Program-made: the position numbers and the translations under genes
The notes under the pieces: model-generated
Told to the model about the DNA's origin: nothing
What the model saw: the letters and a program-made list of their open reading frames with translations, nothing else
Databases searched by the model: none
Shown: positions 8,649-16,928 of the stretch, piece by piece
How positions within the stretch are numbered: position 1 is the first letter of the stretch
Layout: every line of letters begins with the position of its first letter
Assembly: GCF_033949425.1 (NCBI RefSeq)
Contig: NZ_JAXAVX010000010.1
Location: forward strand, 62,001 to 126,000
DNA from: Patulibacter brassicae
GTDB lineage: Bacteria > Actinomycetota > Thermoleophilia > Solirubrobacterales > Solirubrobacteraceae
Direction: 5' to 3'
DNA length: 64,000 nt

Positions 8649-8947
8649 CGGACGCCCCCGGCGGCAGGCGGGCGCGACGAGCCCGCCGGTGCTCCCGCGA
8701 TCAGCGTGCGGGGAACGGCGGAACGAGAACGCCGGGACGAGCGTGGCCGGCCTTCGCCGCACCCCTCGCGGGGTTCGCGAACCGGTCGGCGGCGGAGATC
8801 GAGCCGACCGCGGTTCGCCGCACCTCATCCCGTCCCGTCCCTCCCGGGTCGTCCTCGTCTCACGCACGTGGACTGGCGCGCCCATGGCACGCGTCCGTCA
8901 CGAAACGGAGCACCGATTGCGCGAGGACCGCGGCACGATCGGTCGCG
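8649..8947. other. 299-bp intergenic region between divergent radA and DUF559 gene
   Basis: No convincing gene. Contains the radA -10 at its left edge and short GC-rich imperfect repeats (GGTTCGC-type words near 8770 and 8812). A weak CACGAT hexamer lies 8 bases before the ATG at 8948. Confidence 0.5.
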
Positions 8948-9862
8948 ATGTCGGCGGACCGCGAACGTCGCCTCCGGGACCTGGCCGTGCGCCAGGACGG
9001 ACTCGCCACGACGCGGCAGCTCGTCGAGCGGGGATGGAGCCCGGACGCGGTCGAGCGGGCGGTCCGACGCGGGCGCTTCCTTCGGCTGCACCGGGGCGTC
9101 GTGCTCGCCGGCCCCGGGCCGGTGACCGCCAGGGTGCGCGGCCGCGCAGCGCTGCTGGCCGTCGGGGACGACGCCGCGCTCGACCGGGGGTGGGCCGCCT
9201 GGCACCTCGGATTCGGGCCGTTCACCGGGGGGCCGGTGACGGTCGCGACGGCCGTTCGAGGACGCCGCTCGCGGGATGGGGTCGCGGTCCGCTGCGTGCG
9301 CCGCCTCGACCCGCCGGAGGTCCTGCACGTCGACGGACTCCGGGTGACGAGTCCGGAACGAACGATCTGCGACCTGGCGGCGAGCGTCGGCCCGGCGGCC
9401 CTCGAGCGCCTCGTCGATCAGGCGCTGGTGGCGCGCCGGGTCACCCCCGAGGACCTGCGGCGGCACCTCGGGCGACACGGCGGCACCCGGGGCGTTCCCG
9501 CGCTCCGCGCGATGCTCGCCGCGCATCGCGGCGCGACCCGATCCGAGCTCGAGCGGATGTTCCGGCAGCTGTGGGCGCGATCGCAGCTGCCGGCGTACGA
9601 GGCCAACGCACGCGTCGCCGGGATCACCGTCGACGCGCTGTGGCCCGAGCACCGGGTCGTCGTCGAGCTCGACAGTCGGGGGTTCCACGACGCCGTCCCG
9701 ACCCGGGCCGAGGCGGACCGCCGGAGAAGCAGCCGACTCGCCGCCTCCGGCTACCTCGTCGTCCGCGTCGGCGCTCGGAGGGTGCGGGAGGAGCCGGTCG
9801 CCCTGATCGCCGAGCTCGCGCTGATCCTGGGACGAGCATCGACGCGCGGTGGCGTGCCGTGA
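8948..9862 (+). CDS. AbiEi-like N-terminal domain plus DUF559 (restriction-endonuclease-fold) protein
   Basis: 304 aa. The first 90 residues (DLAVRQDGLATTRQLVERGW, then RGRFLRLHRGVV) match the winged-helix/AbiEi antitoxin N-terminal type, the middle carries GLRVTSPERTICDLA, and the C-terminus has VDALWPEHRVVVELDSRGFHD, the DUF559/Vsr-like nuclease core with its Asp-Glu pair. Such proteins are often multi-copy in Thermoleophilia. No AbiEii toxin or methylase is adjacent, so a toxin-antitoxin or restriction role is unsupported. It lies alone between radA and a convergent metabolic gene. Domain call is good; function unknown. Confidence 0.7.
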   Translation: MSADRERRLRDLAVRQDGLATTRQLVERGWSPDAVERAVRRGRFLRLHRGVVLAGPGPVTARVRGRAALLAVGDDAALDRGWAAWHLGFGPFTGGPVTVATAVRGRRSRDGVAVRCVRRLDPPEVLHVDGLRVTSPERTICDLAASVGPAALERLVDQALVARRVTPEDLRRHLGRHGGTRGVPALRAMLAAHRGATRSELERMFRQLWARSQLPAYEANARVAGITVDALWPEHRVVVELDSRGFHDAVPTRAEADRRRSSRLAASGYLVVRVGARRVREEPVALIAELALILGRASTRGGVP

Positions 9863-10099
9863 CAGAGCCGTCCAATCACGCGCCACCGTTGCTGCTTCAC
9901 GGCGCCAGCCGCCGCTCGACATCGGAGATTCCCGCGGCCGACGCGGGCTTCGCTCACGGCGCGAGCGCCGGACCGCTCGTGCAGCGGTTCGCCGCGACCC
10001 GCGCAGAACGGCCGGCGCCTCGAGCCCACGGCTCCGTGCCGCTCAGCGCGTGCCCGGCGGGCGAGGGCGCTCACGCCGGCAACGAGCGGTCGAAGGCGG

Positions 10100-11362
10100 T
10101 CAGCGGGAGCGGTCGAGGGCGGTGAGGACGTCGGCGACGACGTCCCGGGGGTCCTCGATGCCCGCGCTGAGGCGGATGTAGCCCGGCGGGACCTGGCCGT
10201 CGCCGTGGCGGTCGCGGCGCTCGGCGGTGGTGTGGAGGCCGCCGAAGCTCGTGGCCTCGAGGACGATCTCCAGGGCGGAGAGGAAGGTGCGGGCCCGGCG
10301 GGGCGAGCCGAGGTCGAAGCCGACCACGGAGCTCAGGCCCGGGTAGCGGACGTCGCTGACGTCGTCGCGCTCGCGGAGGGCGGCGACGAGCGCCTCGGCG
10401 ACCTGCTCCTGTCGCGCCAGCCGGACCTCCAGCGTGGCGAGCGAGCGGTGGGCCAACCACGTCTCGAAGGGTCCGGGGACCGCGCCGGCGAGGGTCCGCC
10501 ACGAGCGCAGGCCCGCGGCGACCTCCTCGTCGGCCGCGGAGACGTGCCCGAGGATGAGGTCGCTGTGGCCGGCGAGGTGCTTGCTGTCGGAGGAGACGAC
10601 GAGGTCGGCGCCGAGCTCGAGCGGCCGCTGGCGCAACGGGGTCGCCAGTGTGTTGTCGACGACGACGCGTGCCCCGGCGCGGCGGCACGCGGCGATCGTC
10701 TCCTCGAGTTCGAGCACCTCGAGGCCGGGGTTCGCGGGCGTCTCGAGCCACACGAGGCTCGCGCCCTTGGCGGCACGGCGGATCTGCTCGTCCGCGGTCG
10801 GCACGAGCCGCACGCCGACGCCCCGCAGCGCGAGGTGCTCGCGCGCGAGCTGCGCCACCCCCGGATAGCCGTCGGTCGGGGCGACGAGCAGGTCACCGGG
10901 ACCCAGGAGGTGGTGGAGGATCGCCGCCACGGCCGCCATGCCCGAGGCGAAGACGACCGCGTGACCCCCGTCGAGCTCGCCGAGCGCGTGCTCGTAGCGC
11001 TCGAAGCCGGGGTTCGTCATCCGGCCGTAGACGTGCGGCGCCTCGTCGAGGTCCCCCGCGGCGTGGTACGGCGCGGCGAAGACCGGACCGGGGAGGAACG
11101 GCCGGCCCTGTCCCGCGCTCGGAAGGCCCGCGCGGACGATCCGCGTGGCGTCGGCGAGGCCCTCGGGCCCGGACGCCGGCGCTGCGCCGGCGTCGTCCGG
11201 CGCGACGGCCGGCCGCGGCCCGCGGCCGCGCTGGCGCTCGAGCTCGGCCCGCGCCCGCGCCGCGACCCCGCGCGGCAGGACCCCGGCCTCGCCTGGCGCC
11301 CAGGCCGACCCGCCGTCCTTCGGGGAGGACCCGCCCTCGCCGGCGCGCTCGTCCGCGCTCAC
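10100..11362 (-). CDS. Cys/Met metabolism PLP-dependent enzyme (cystathionine gamma-synthase/lyase family)
   Basis: 420 aa from GTG at 11362. Fold-type I features are PVFAAPYH and YGRMTNPGFERYEHAL (substrate and PLP phosphate region), FASGMAAVAAI, WLETPANPGLEV, VVDNTLATPL (PLP ring Asp) and SSDSKHLAGHSDLILG with the Schiff-base Lys. The C-terminal VGFDLGS, SFGGLHTTAERRD and PPGYIRLSAGIED are also typical. The first 75 residues are low complexity, but no other start codon is visible before the conserved part. The GTG overlaps the TGA of a short leaderless ORF. Synthase versus lyase cannot be separated by eye. Confidence 0.85.
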   Translation of the reverse strand: MSADERAGEGGSSPKDGGSAWAPGEAGVLPRGVAARARAELERQRGRGPRPAVAPDDAGAAPASGPEGLADATRIVRAGLPSAGQGRPFLPGPVFAAPYHAAGDLDEAPHVYGRMTNPGFERYEHALGELDGGHAVVFASGMAAVAAILHHLLGPGDLLVAPTDGYPGVAQLAREHLALRGVGVRLVPTADEQIRRAAKGASLVWLETPANPGLEVLELEETIAACRRAGARVVVDNTLATPLRQRPLELGADLVVSSDSKHLAGHSDLILGHVSAADEEVAAGLRSWRTLAGAVPGPFETWLAHRSLATLEVRLARQEQVAEALVAALRERDDVSDVRYPGLSSVVGFDLGSPRRARTFLSALEIVLEATSFGGLHTTAERRDRHGDGQVPPGYIRLSAGIEDPRDVVADVLTALDRSR

Positions 11363-11436
11363 GCGCGGCCCCACGAGTCTCGGGGGACGGACGGCGCCCG
11401 CAGGGCACGGGCGAGCGGCGACGGGCAGCGACGCAT
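11359..11436 (-). CDS. leaderless 25-aa ORF upstream of and overlapping the Cys/Met PLP gene
   Basis: ATG at 11436 lies 8 bases after a TAGGGT -10 hexamer. The product begins MRRCPSPLARALR, has a Cys at position 4 and five prolines, and ends with TGA inside GTGA, where the GTG starts the PLP enzyme. Translating it would deliver ribosomes to a gene with no visible Shine-Dalgarno. Could be a coupling or attenuating uORF, or a chance ORF in GC-rich DNA. Confidence 0.4.
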   Translation of the reverse strand: MRRCPSPLARALRAPSVPRDSWGRA

Positions 11437-11444
11437 CGCGGGCA

Positions 11445-11450
11445 ACCCTA
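11445..11450 (-). promoter_or_regulatory. -10 hexamer TAGGGT for the uORF/PLP-enzyme transcript
   Basis: TAGGGT on the minus strand, 8 bases before ATG 11436. No convincing -35. Confidence 0.45.
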
Positions 11451-11635
11451 GCGAGTGGCCTGGCAGTGGCCGAGGGGTGACCGGGTCGTTGCAGCCCCGC
11501 GTGGCGCGCCGCCACGCGCGAGCGACGTCGCCGGTACCCGGGACCTCCGGCCGCCGGCCACCGGCCACGGCCGTCCGACGCCCTGCACCGAGGGATCCTC
11601 GGCCGGCGAACCCGGCAGACCGCTTCGAGAACGAC

Positions 11636-11673
11636 GACGGGGGCGACACCGCCAGGTTGGTGCCGCCCCCGTC
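11636..11673 (-). terminator. hairpin terminator downstream of clpC
   Basis: Near-perfect 15-bp stem (11636-11650 with 11659-11673) around an 8-base loop, starting 33 bases after the clpC stop. On the minus strand it is followed by GTCGTTCTC rather than a U-run. A second palindrome GCGCCCCGCGGGGCGC (11685-11700) lies between stop and stem. Confidence 0.65.
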
Positions 11674-11705
11674 GAGCTGGTCGCGCCCCGCGGGGCGCGG
11701 TCCGA

Positions 11706-14285
11706 TCAGGACTCCTCGGTCGCCTCGGCGGGCTCCTCGGCGTCCTCGTTCTCGGTCTCGTCGTCGGCACCGACGGCGGCCGGCACCTTCGCGTTCGTCG
11801 TGTCGACGCTCAGCGTCACCTCGCGACCCTCGTCGTCGGGCTCCGCGGAGCGGTCGACCGTCACGACGGCGCCGGGGTGGAGCTCGTTGGCGAGCACGAA
11901 GTCCGCCAGCGGGTCCTCGATGTAGCGCTGGATCGCCCGGCGGAGCGGACGGGCGCCCATCGCGGGGTCCCACCCCTTCTCGGTCAGCAGGTCCTTGACG
12001 CCGTCGGTCAGCTCGAGCGTGAGCTCGCGGTCCTTCAGCGACTTGCGGACCCGGTCCACCATCAGGTCGACGATCCGGGCGATCTCCGGCTTCGTCAGCT
12101 TGTGGAAGACGATGACCTCGTCGATCCGGTTGAGGAACTCCGGCTTGAACGCCTTCTTCAGCTCGCCGGTGACGCGCTGCTTCATGTCCTCGTAGCTGAT
12201 CTCGGCGTCCTCGTCACCGATCTGGAAGCCGAGCGGCGTCGACTTCGCGATCTCCGAGGCCCCGATGTTCGAGGTCATGATCACGATGGCGTGCCGGAAG
12301 TCGACCGTGCGGCCCTGCGAGTCGGTCAGCCGGCCGTCCTCCAGGATCTGGAGCAGCAGGTTGAAGACGTCCGGGTGGGCCTTCTCGATCTCGTCCAGCA
12401 GGAGCACCGAGTACGGCTTGCGCCGCACGGCCTCGGTCAGCTGGCCGCCCTCGTCGTACCCGACGTAGCCGGGGGGCGAGCCGACGAGCCGCGAGACCGC
12501 GTGCTTCTCCATGTACTCGGACATGTCGATGCGGACCATCGCGTCGTCGTCGTTGAAGAGGAACTGCGCCAGCGACTTGGCGAGCTCCGTCTTGCCGACG
12601 CCCGTCGGGCCGAGGAAGATGAACGAGCCGGTCGGGCGCTTGGGGTCCTTGAGGCCCGCACGCGAGCGGCGGATCGCCTTGGAGACGACCTTCACGGCCT
12701 GCTCCTGCCCGATCACGCGCTCGTGGAGCTCCTCCTCCATCGCCATCAGGCGACGGGTCTCGGCCTCGGTGAGCTTGAAGACCGGGATGCCCGTCCACAT
12801 CGAGACGATGTCGGCGATCTCCTCCTCGCCGATCGACAGCCGGGGCTGCTCGCCCTCGCCGGCCTCCCACTGCTCGACGAGCTCGCGCTTCTTCTGCACG
12901 AGCTTGCGCTCCTCGTCGCGCAGCGCGGCCGCGGACTCGTACTCCTGCGCCTCGATCGCCGCGTCCTTCTTGCGGCGGGCCTCGGCGATCTGCTCCTCGA
13001 CCTCCTGGAAGACGGGCGGGCTGCCCATCGACCGGATGCGCTTGCGGGACGCGGCCTCGTCGACGAGGTCGATCGCCTTGTCCGGCAGCTGGCGGTCGGA
13101 GATGTAGCGGTCGGCGAGCTCCGCCGCGGCCTCGAGGGCCTCGTCGGTGATCTCGATCTTGTGGTGCTGCTCGTACCGGTCGCGCAGGCCCTTGAGGATC
13201 TGCACGGCCTCCTCGACGGCGGGCTGCTCCACGCGGACCTGCTGGAAGCGGCGCTCCAGCGCGGAGTCGCGCTCGAGGTACTTGCGGTACTCGTCGATCG
13301 TCGTGGCGCCGATCGTCTGCAGCTCGCCACGGGCCAGCGCGGGCTTCAGGATCGAGGCCGCGTCGATCGCGCCCTCGGCCGCGCCGGCGCCGACGAGGTT
13401 GTGGATCTCGTCGATGAAGAGGATGACGTCGCCCTTGTTGGCGATCTCCTTCATGACCTTCTTCAGGCGCTCCTCGAACTCGCCGCGGTACTTGGACCCG
13501 GCGACGAGGGCGGCGAGATCCAGCGTGTAGATCTGCTTGTCGCGCAGCAGCTCCGGGACGTCGCCCGACGCGATCCGCTGCGCCAGCCCCTCGACGACGG
13601 CCGTCTTGCCGACGCCCGGCTCGCCGATGAGGACCGGGTTGTTCTTCGTCCGGCGCGAGAGGATCTGCATGATCCGCTCGATCTCGGTCTCGCGACCGAC
13701 GACCGGGTCGAGCTTGCCCTCCGCGGCGAGCTTCGTCAGGTCTCGACCGAACTGGTCGAGGACCTTGGACGAGCGCTTCTGCGGCGAGCCCTCGCCCGCC
13801 TGCGCGCCGCTGCCGCCGACCGAGGAGCCCGCCGTCTGGCGGCGGCCGCCCGGACCGGAGAGCATCCGGATGACCTCGTTGCGGATCTTCTCGCTGTCGG
13901 CGTCGAAGTCCAGCAGGATGCGGGCGGCGACGCCCTCGTTCTCCCGCACGAGGCCGAGCAGGATGTGCTCGGTGCCGATGTAGTTGTGGCCCAGGCTGAG
14001 CGCCTCGCGCAGCGCGAGCTCGAGGACCTTCTTGGCGCGCGGCGTGAACGGGATCTGGCCGGAGGTGACCTCCTCGCCCGACCCGACGATCCGCACGACC
14101 TGCGCCCGGACCCGCTCGACGGTGATGTCGAGCGACTCGAGGACGCGGGCCGCCAGGCCCTCCTCCTCGCGCAGCAGCCCGAGCAGGATGTGCTCGGTGC
14201 CGATGTAGTTGTGCTTGAGCGTCCGCGCCTCTTCCTGGGCGAGAACGACGACCTGCCTGGCTCGTTCTGTGAATCGCTCGAACAT
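11706..14285 (-). CDS. clpC: ATP-dependent Clp protease ATPase subunit ClpC
   Basis: 859 aa. HSP100 unfoldase that feeds ClpP. It has two N-terminal repeats (each with HNYIGTEHILLGL), D1 with Walker A GEPGVGKTAV and ILFIDEIHNLVGAG, a UVR-containing middle coiled coil (about residues 420-480), and D2 with GPTGVGKTELAKSL, LLLDEIEKAHPDVFNLLLQ and the MTSNIG sensor. The ClpP-docking loop follows D2 Walker B. The acidic C-tail is usual. ATG is preceded by AGGAAGGA. The 389-bp upstream region has no CIRCE or CtsR-like site that I recognise. Length and order are canonical. Confidence 0.97.
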   Translation of the reverse strand: MFERFTERARQVVVLAQEEARTLKHNYIGTEHILLGLLREEEGLAARVLESLDITVERVRAQVVRIVGSGEEVTSGQIPFTPRAKKVLELALREALSLGHNYIGTEHILLGLVRENEGVAARILLDFDADSEKIRNEVIRMLSGPGGRRQTAGSSVGGSGAQAGEGSPQKRSSKVLDQFGRDLTKLAAEGKLDPVVGRETEIERIMQILSRRTKNNPVLIGEPGVGKTAVVEGLAQRIASGDVPELLRDKQIYTLDLAALVAGSKYRGEFEERLKKVMKEIANKGDVILFIDEIHNLVGAGAAEGAIDAASILKPALARGELQTIGATTIDEYRKYLERDSALERRFQQVRVEQPAVEEAVQILKGLRDRYEQHHKIEITDEALEAAAELADRYISDRQLPDKAIDLVDEAASRKRIRSMGSPPVFQEVEEQIAEARRKKDAAIEAQEYESAAALRDEERKLVQKKRELVEQWEAGEGEQPRLSIGEEEIADIVSMWTGIPVFKLTEAETRRLMAMEEELHERVIGQEQAVKVVSKAIRRSRAGLKDPKRPTGSFIFLGPTGVGKTELAKSLAQFLFNDDDAMVRIDMSEYMEKHAVSRLVGSPPGYVGYDEGGQLTEAVRRKPYSVLLLDEIEKAHPDVFNLLLQILEDGRLTDSQGRTVDFRHAIVIMTSNIGASEIAKSTPLGFQIGDEDAEISYEDMKQRVTGELKKAFKPEFLNRIDEVIVFHKLTKPEIARIVDLMVDRVRKSLKDRELTLELTDGVKDLLTEKGWDPAMGARPLRRAIQRYIEDPLADFVLANELHPGAVVTVDRSAEPDDEGREVTLSVDTTNAKVPAAVGADDETENEDAEEPAEATEES

Positions 14286-14674
14286 TCCCTGGATCCTTCC
14301 TGGCCCCCGGGTCGGTGGATCCGGCCCGGGTAGGTCCCGCGTTCGGGTACGCCGACGGACCCGTTCACCCATCTCTACGCCCCGTCCGAGTCGGGCAGAT
14401 GCGCGTCCGGGCCCTTCAGTCGTTCCCTGACAGTGATCGTACCAGCGGCCCCGACGGCCCCAGTCCGGGCCGCTGGAGCGGACGAACGTGCGGGCGGTGC
14501 GCCATCCGGAACAATGACGTCAAATCCAGTCCGGATTCTACCATTACCGCGGGGGGCCGAGCCCCCGGACGCCGCGCGATCGGGCACGGAGAGGGTGTAC
14601 CCGCCCGCCGCCGCGCGCAGACACGGGCGACGCCCGAGCGACTGACCGCGGACTCGAACCCGCGCGGGGACCGC
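14286..14674. other. 389-bp region between lysS and clpC
   Basis: No gene. On the minus strand it holds a TACGAT hexamer (near 14440), a perfect 8-bp palindrome TGACGTCA at 14515-14522, a strong hairpin of GGGGGC/GCCCCC arms near 14551-14566 and a CGGGCGACGCCCG palindrome near 14625. Probably the clpC promoter region plus the end of the lysS transcript. Confidence 0.5.
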
Positions 14675-14682
14675 TCAGTCGC
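14638..14682 (-). terminator. hairpin overlapping the lysS stop codon
   Basis: Arms GCGACTGA (14638-14645) and TCAGTCGC (14675-14682) pair perfectly, with an inner CCGCG/CGCGG stem. The lysS TGA lies inside the arm. The loop carries GGTTCGAGTCC, resembling a tRNA T-arm, but no full tRNA folds. No U-run follows. Confidence 0.45.
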
Positions 14683-16201
14683 GCATCGCCGGGAACAGGA
14701 CGACCTCGCGGATCGTCCGGCGCCCGGTCATGCAGATCACGAGCCGGTCGATGCCGAGGCCGAGGCCGCCGGTCGGCGGCATCCCCTGCTCGAGCGCCTC
14801 GACGAACGCCTCGTCGTAGGGCTGCGCCTCGTCGTCGCCCTCGAGCTCCAGGCGCGCCTGCTCCTCGAACCGCCGGCGCTGCTCGTCCGGGTCGTTGAGC
14901 TCGGAGAACGCGTTGGCGATCTCCATCCCGCAGGCGAACGCCTCGAACCGCTCGACGAGCCCGGTGTCGACGCCGTCCGCCGTGCGCTTGGCCTTCGCGA
15001 ACGGCGAGAGCTCGACGGGATAGTCGAAGAGCATCGTCGGCTGCTGCAGGAACGGCTCGACGTGCTTGGAGAGCAGGTCGTCGACGAGCTGCGGCCAGGT
15101 CCGGCCGTCGGGGTCGAGGTCGGTCGCGTCGGAGTCCCGGATCACCTGCGCCAGGGACGCCGCGTCGCGATGGGCCAGCACGTCGATGCCCGTCGCCTCC
15201 TCGATCGCGCCGGCGAGCGTCTGGCGCTTCCACGGCTCCGTCCAGCGGATCGCGTCGGGATCCTCCGGGTCGTCGACGCCGATCGCCCGCGCGACGTGCT
15301 GCACGCACGCCTCGAGGCGGTTCGCGGCGTCCTCGACGTCCGCGTACGCCTCGTACCACTCGAGCATCGTGAACTCGGGGTTGTGCTTGTGGCTGATGCC
15401 CTCGTTGCGGAAGTTCTTGCCGATCTCGTAGACCCGCTCGAGCCCGCCGACGATGAGCCGCTTGAGGTAGAGCTCGGTCGCGATCCGCAGGTAGAAGTCG
15501 CGGTCCAGGGCGTTGTGGTGCGTGACGAAGGGCCGGGCGAGCGCGCCGCCGTAGAGCGGCTGCAGCACCGGGGTCTCGACCTCGAGGAACCCCTCCCCGT
15601 CGAGGTAGCGGCGGATCTCGGACACGATCCGCGAGCGGGTGATGAACGCCTCGCGCGTCTCCTCGTTGCCGAGGAGGTCCAGCTCGCGCCGGCGCTGGCG
15701 CAGCTCGGTGTCCTGCAGGCCGTGGTGCTTGTCCGGCGGCGGGCGCAGCGCCTTCGCCAGGACGGTGAAGTCCTCGATCCGCAGCGACAGCTCGCCGCGG
15801 CGCGAGACGAACGCGACGCCGTCGACGCCGAGGACGTCGCCGAGGTCGACCGCCTCCAGCAGCCGCGACATCCGCTCGGGGCCCAGGACGTCGAGCTTCG
15901 CCTGCAGCTGCAGGCGCCCGCCGCGGTCGTCGAGGTCGAGGAACGCCATCTTCCCCTGGCCCCGGCGCGCGTGGAGCCGTCCGGCGATCCGGTGCCGGAC
16001 GTCGGTCTCGGCGCCCGCCTCGAGCCCGGCGTGGCGCTCGCGGACGGCGGCGATCGCCTCGACGCCGTCGAAGTCGTGCGGGAACGGCTCGATGCCCTCG
16101 GCGCGCAGCCGGTCGAGCTTGCCGCGGCGGACCGCCAGCAGGTCGGTGCCGTCGTCGCCGGCGTCCGGCGCCCCGGGCGGTGCCGTCTCGGCGTCGCTCA
16201 T
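14675..16201 (-). CDS. lysS: lysyl-tRNA synthetase (class II)
   Basis: 508 aa. Charges tRNA-Lys. The N-terminal OB-fold anticodon domain spans about residues 60-160 (IAGRLHARRGQGKMAFLDL). The catalytic domain has class II motif 2 (FRNEGISHKHNPEFTMLEWYEAY) and motif 3 (GLGLGIDRLVICMTG). It starts 7 bp after greA ends, so both come from the promoter upstream of greA. Compared with many LysS it has a roughly 35-residue hydrophilic N-terminal extension. Downstream hairpin probably ends the transcript. Confidence 0.96.
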   Translation of the reverse strand: MSDAETAPPGAPDAGDDGTDLLAVRRGKLDRLRAEGIEPFPHDFDGVEAIAAVRERHAGLEAGAETDVRHRIAGRLHARRGQGKMAFLDLDDRGGRLQLQAKLDVLGPERMSRLLEAVDLGDVLGVDGVAFVSRRGELSLRIEDFTVLAKALRPPPDKHHGLQDTELRQRRRELDLLGNEETREAFITRSRIVSEIRRYLDGEGFLEVETPVLQPLYGGALARPFVTHHNALDRDFYLRIATELYLKRLIVGGLERVYEIGKNFRNEGISHKHNPEFTMLEWYEAYADVEDAANRLEACVQHVARAIGVDDPEDPDAIRWTEPWKRQTLAGAIEEATGIDVLAHRDAASLAQVIRDSDATDLDPDGRTWPQLVDDLLSKHVEPFLQQPTMLFDYPVELSPFAKAKRTADGVDTGLVERFEAFACGMEIANAFSELNDPDEQRRRFEEQARLELEGDDEAQPYDEAFVEALEQGMPPTGGLGLGIDRLVICMTGRRTIREVVLFPAMRD

Positions 16202-16208
16202 CCGGCGC

Positions 16209-16679
16209 TCAGCGGGAGATCTCGAGGATCTCGAGGGTCCGCGTCTTGCCGCTCGGCAGGTTCACGGTGACCTTCGCGCCGCGCGACTGCCCGAGGAGGG
16301 CACGGCCGACCGGCGACTCGTTGGAGAGCTTGCGTTCGGCGGGGTTCGCCTCGGCGGAGCCGACGATCGCGAACTCCTCCTCGCCCTTGTCGCTCTTCAC
16401 GCGGACGCGGGTGCCGACCTGGACGGCGTCGGTCGAGAGGTGCGCCTCGTCGACGACCTGGGCCGAGCGCAGCTGCTCCTCGATGTCGAGGATGCGCCGC
16501 TCGACCATCGCCTGCTCGTTCTTGGCGTCGTCGTACTCGGAGTTCTCCGAGATGTCGCCGAACTCGCGGGCCTCCTTGATCCGCTCGGCCACCTCGCGAC
16601 GCTTGACCGTGGTCAGGTGCTCGAGCTCCTGCTTGAGCTTCTCGAGCCCGTCGTGGGTGAGGATGACGTCCTTGGGCAT
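16209..16679 (-). CDS. greA: transcription elongation factor GreA
   Basis: 156 aa. Rescues backtracked RNA polymerase by stimulating transcript cleavage. The N-terminal coiled coil ends in the loop motif EFGDISENSEYDDAKNEQ with the acidic residues that reach the active site; the C-terminal FKBP-like domain has SPVGRALLGQSRGAKVTVNLP. Normal length. The start is the ATG at 16679 with a GAAAGG about 10 bases before it; the frame is open upstream but without homology. First gene of a greA-lysS unit. Confidence 0.95.
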   Translation of the reverse strand: MPKDVILTHDGLEKLKQELEHLTTVKRREVAERIKEAREFGDISENSEYDDAKNEQAMVERRILDIEEQLRSAQVVDEAHLSTDAVQVGTRVRVKSDKGEEEFAIVGSAEANPAERKLSNESPVGRALLGQSRGAKVTVNLPSGKTRTLEILEISR

Positions 16680-16797
16680 GGGCGGAGGCGACCTTTCGCC
16701 GTCGGCTGGCGGGCGGGGACGGTGCCGACCGATGGACGTCGCGCGGACCGGGGATCCTGGTCCGTCGGGCGCCGCCGCCCCGCGTGAGCGAGCGGGC

Positions 16798-16803
16798 AGT
16801 ATA
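16798..16803 (-). promoter_or_regulatory. -10 hexamer TATACT of greA-lysS
   Basis: TATACT on the minus strand, about 119 bases before the greA ATG, so this operon has a leader unlike its neighbours. The leader contains a GGACC/GGTCC hairpin near 16743-16762. -35 unclear. Confidence 0.5.
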
Positions 16804-16928
16804 GCCACGCATCCCCCGAAGTCCACGTGCGGCCGGGGTCTTGCCGTCCAGCGGCGCCCTCCGCGCCGTCCGGTCGGGCGCGGCCGAGGCGCGGCCCGGC
16901 GCCTGCCCGACGGCAGCGTGGCCGACGC

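Noticed and set aside
14638..14682. possible tRNA gene or tRNA remnant
   Set aside because: Only a T-arm-like loop; the best fold has an 8-base T-loop, and no D-arm, anticodon arm or CCA-type acceptor is present.
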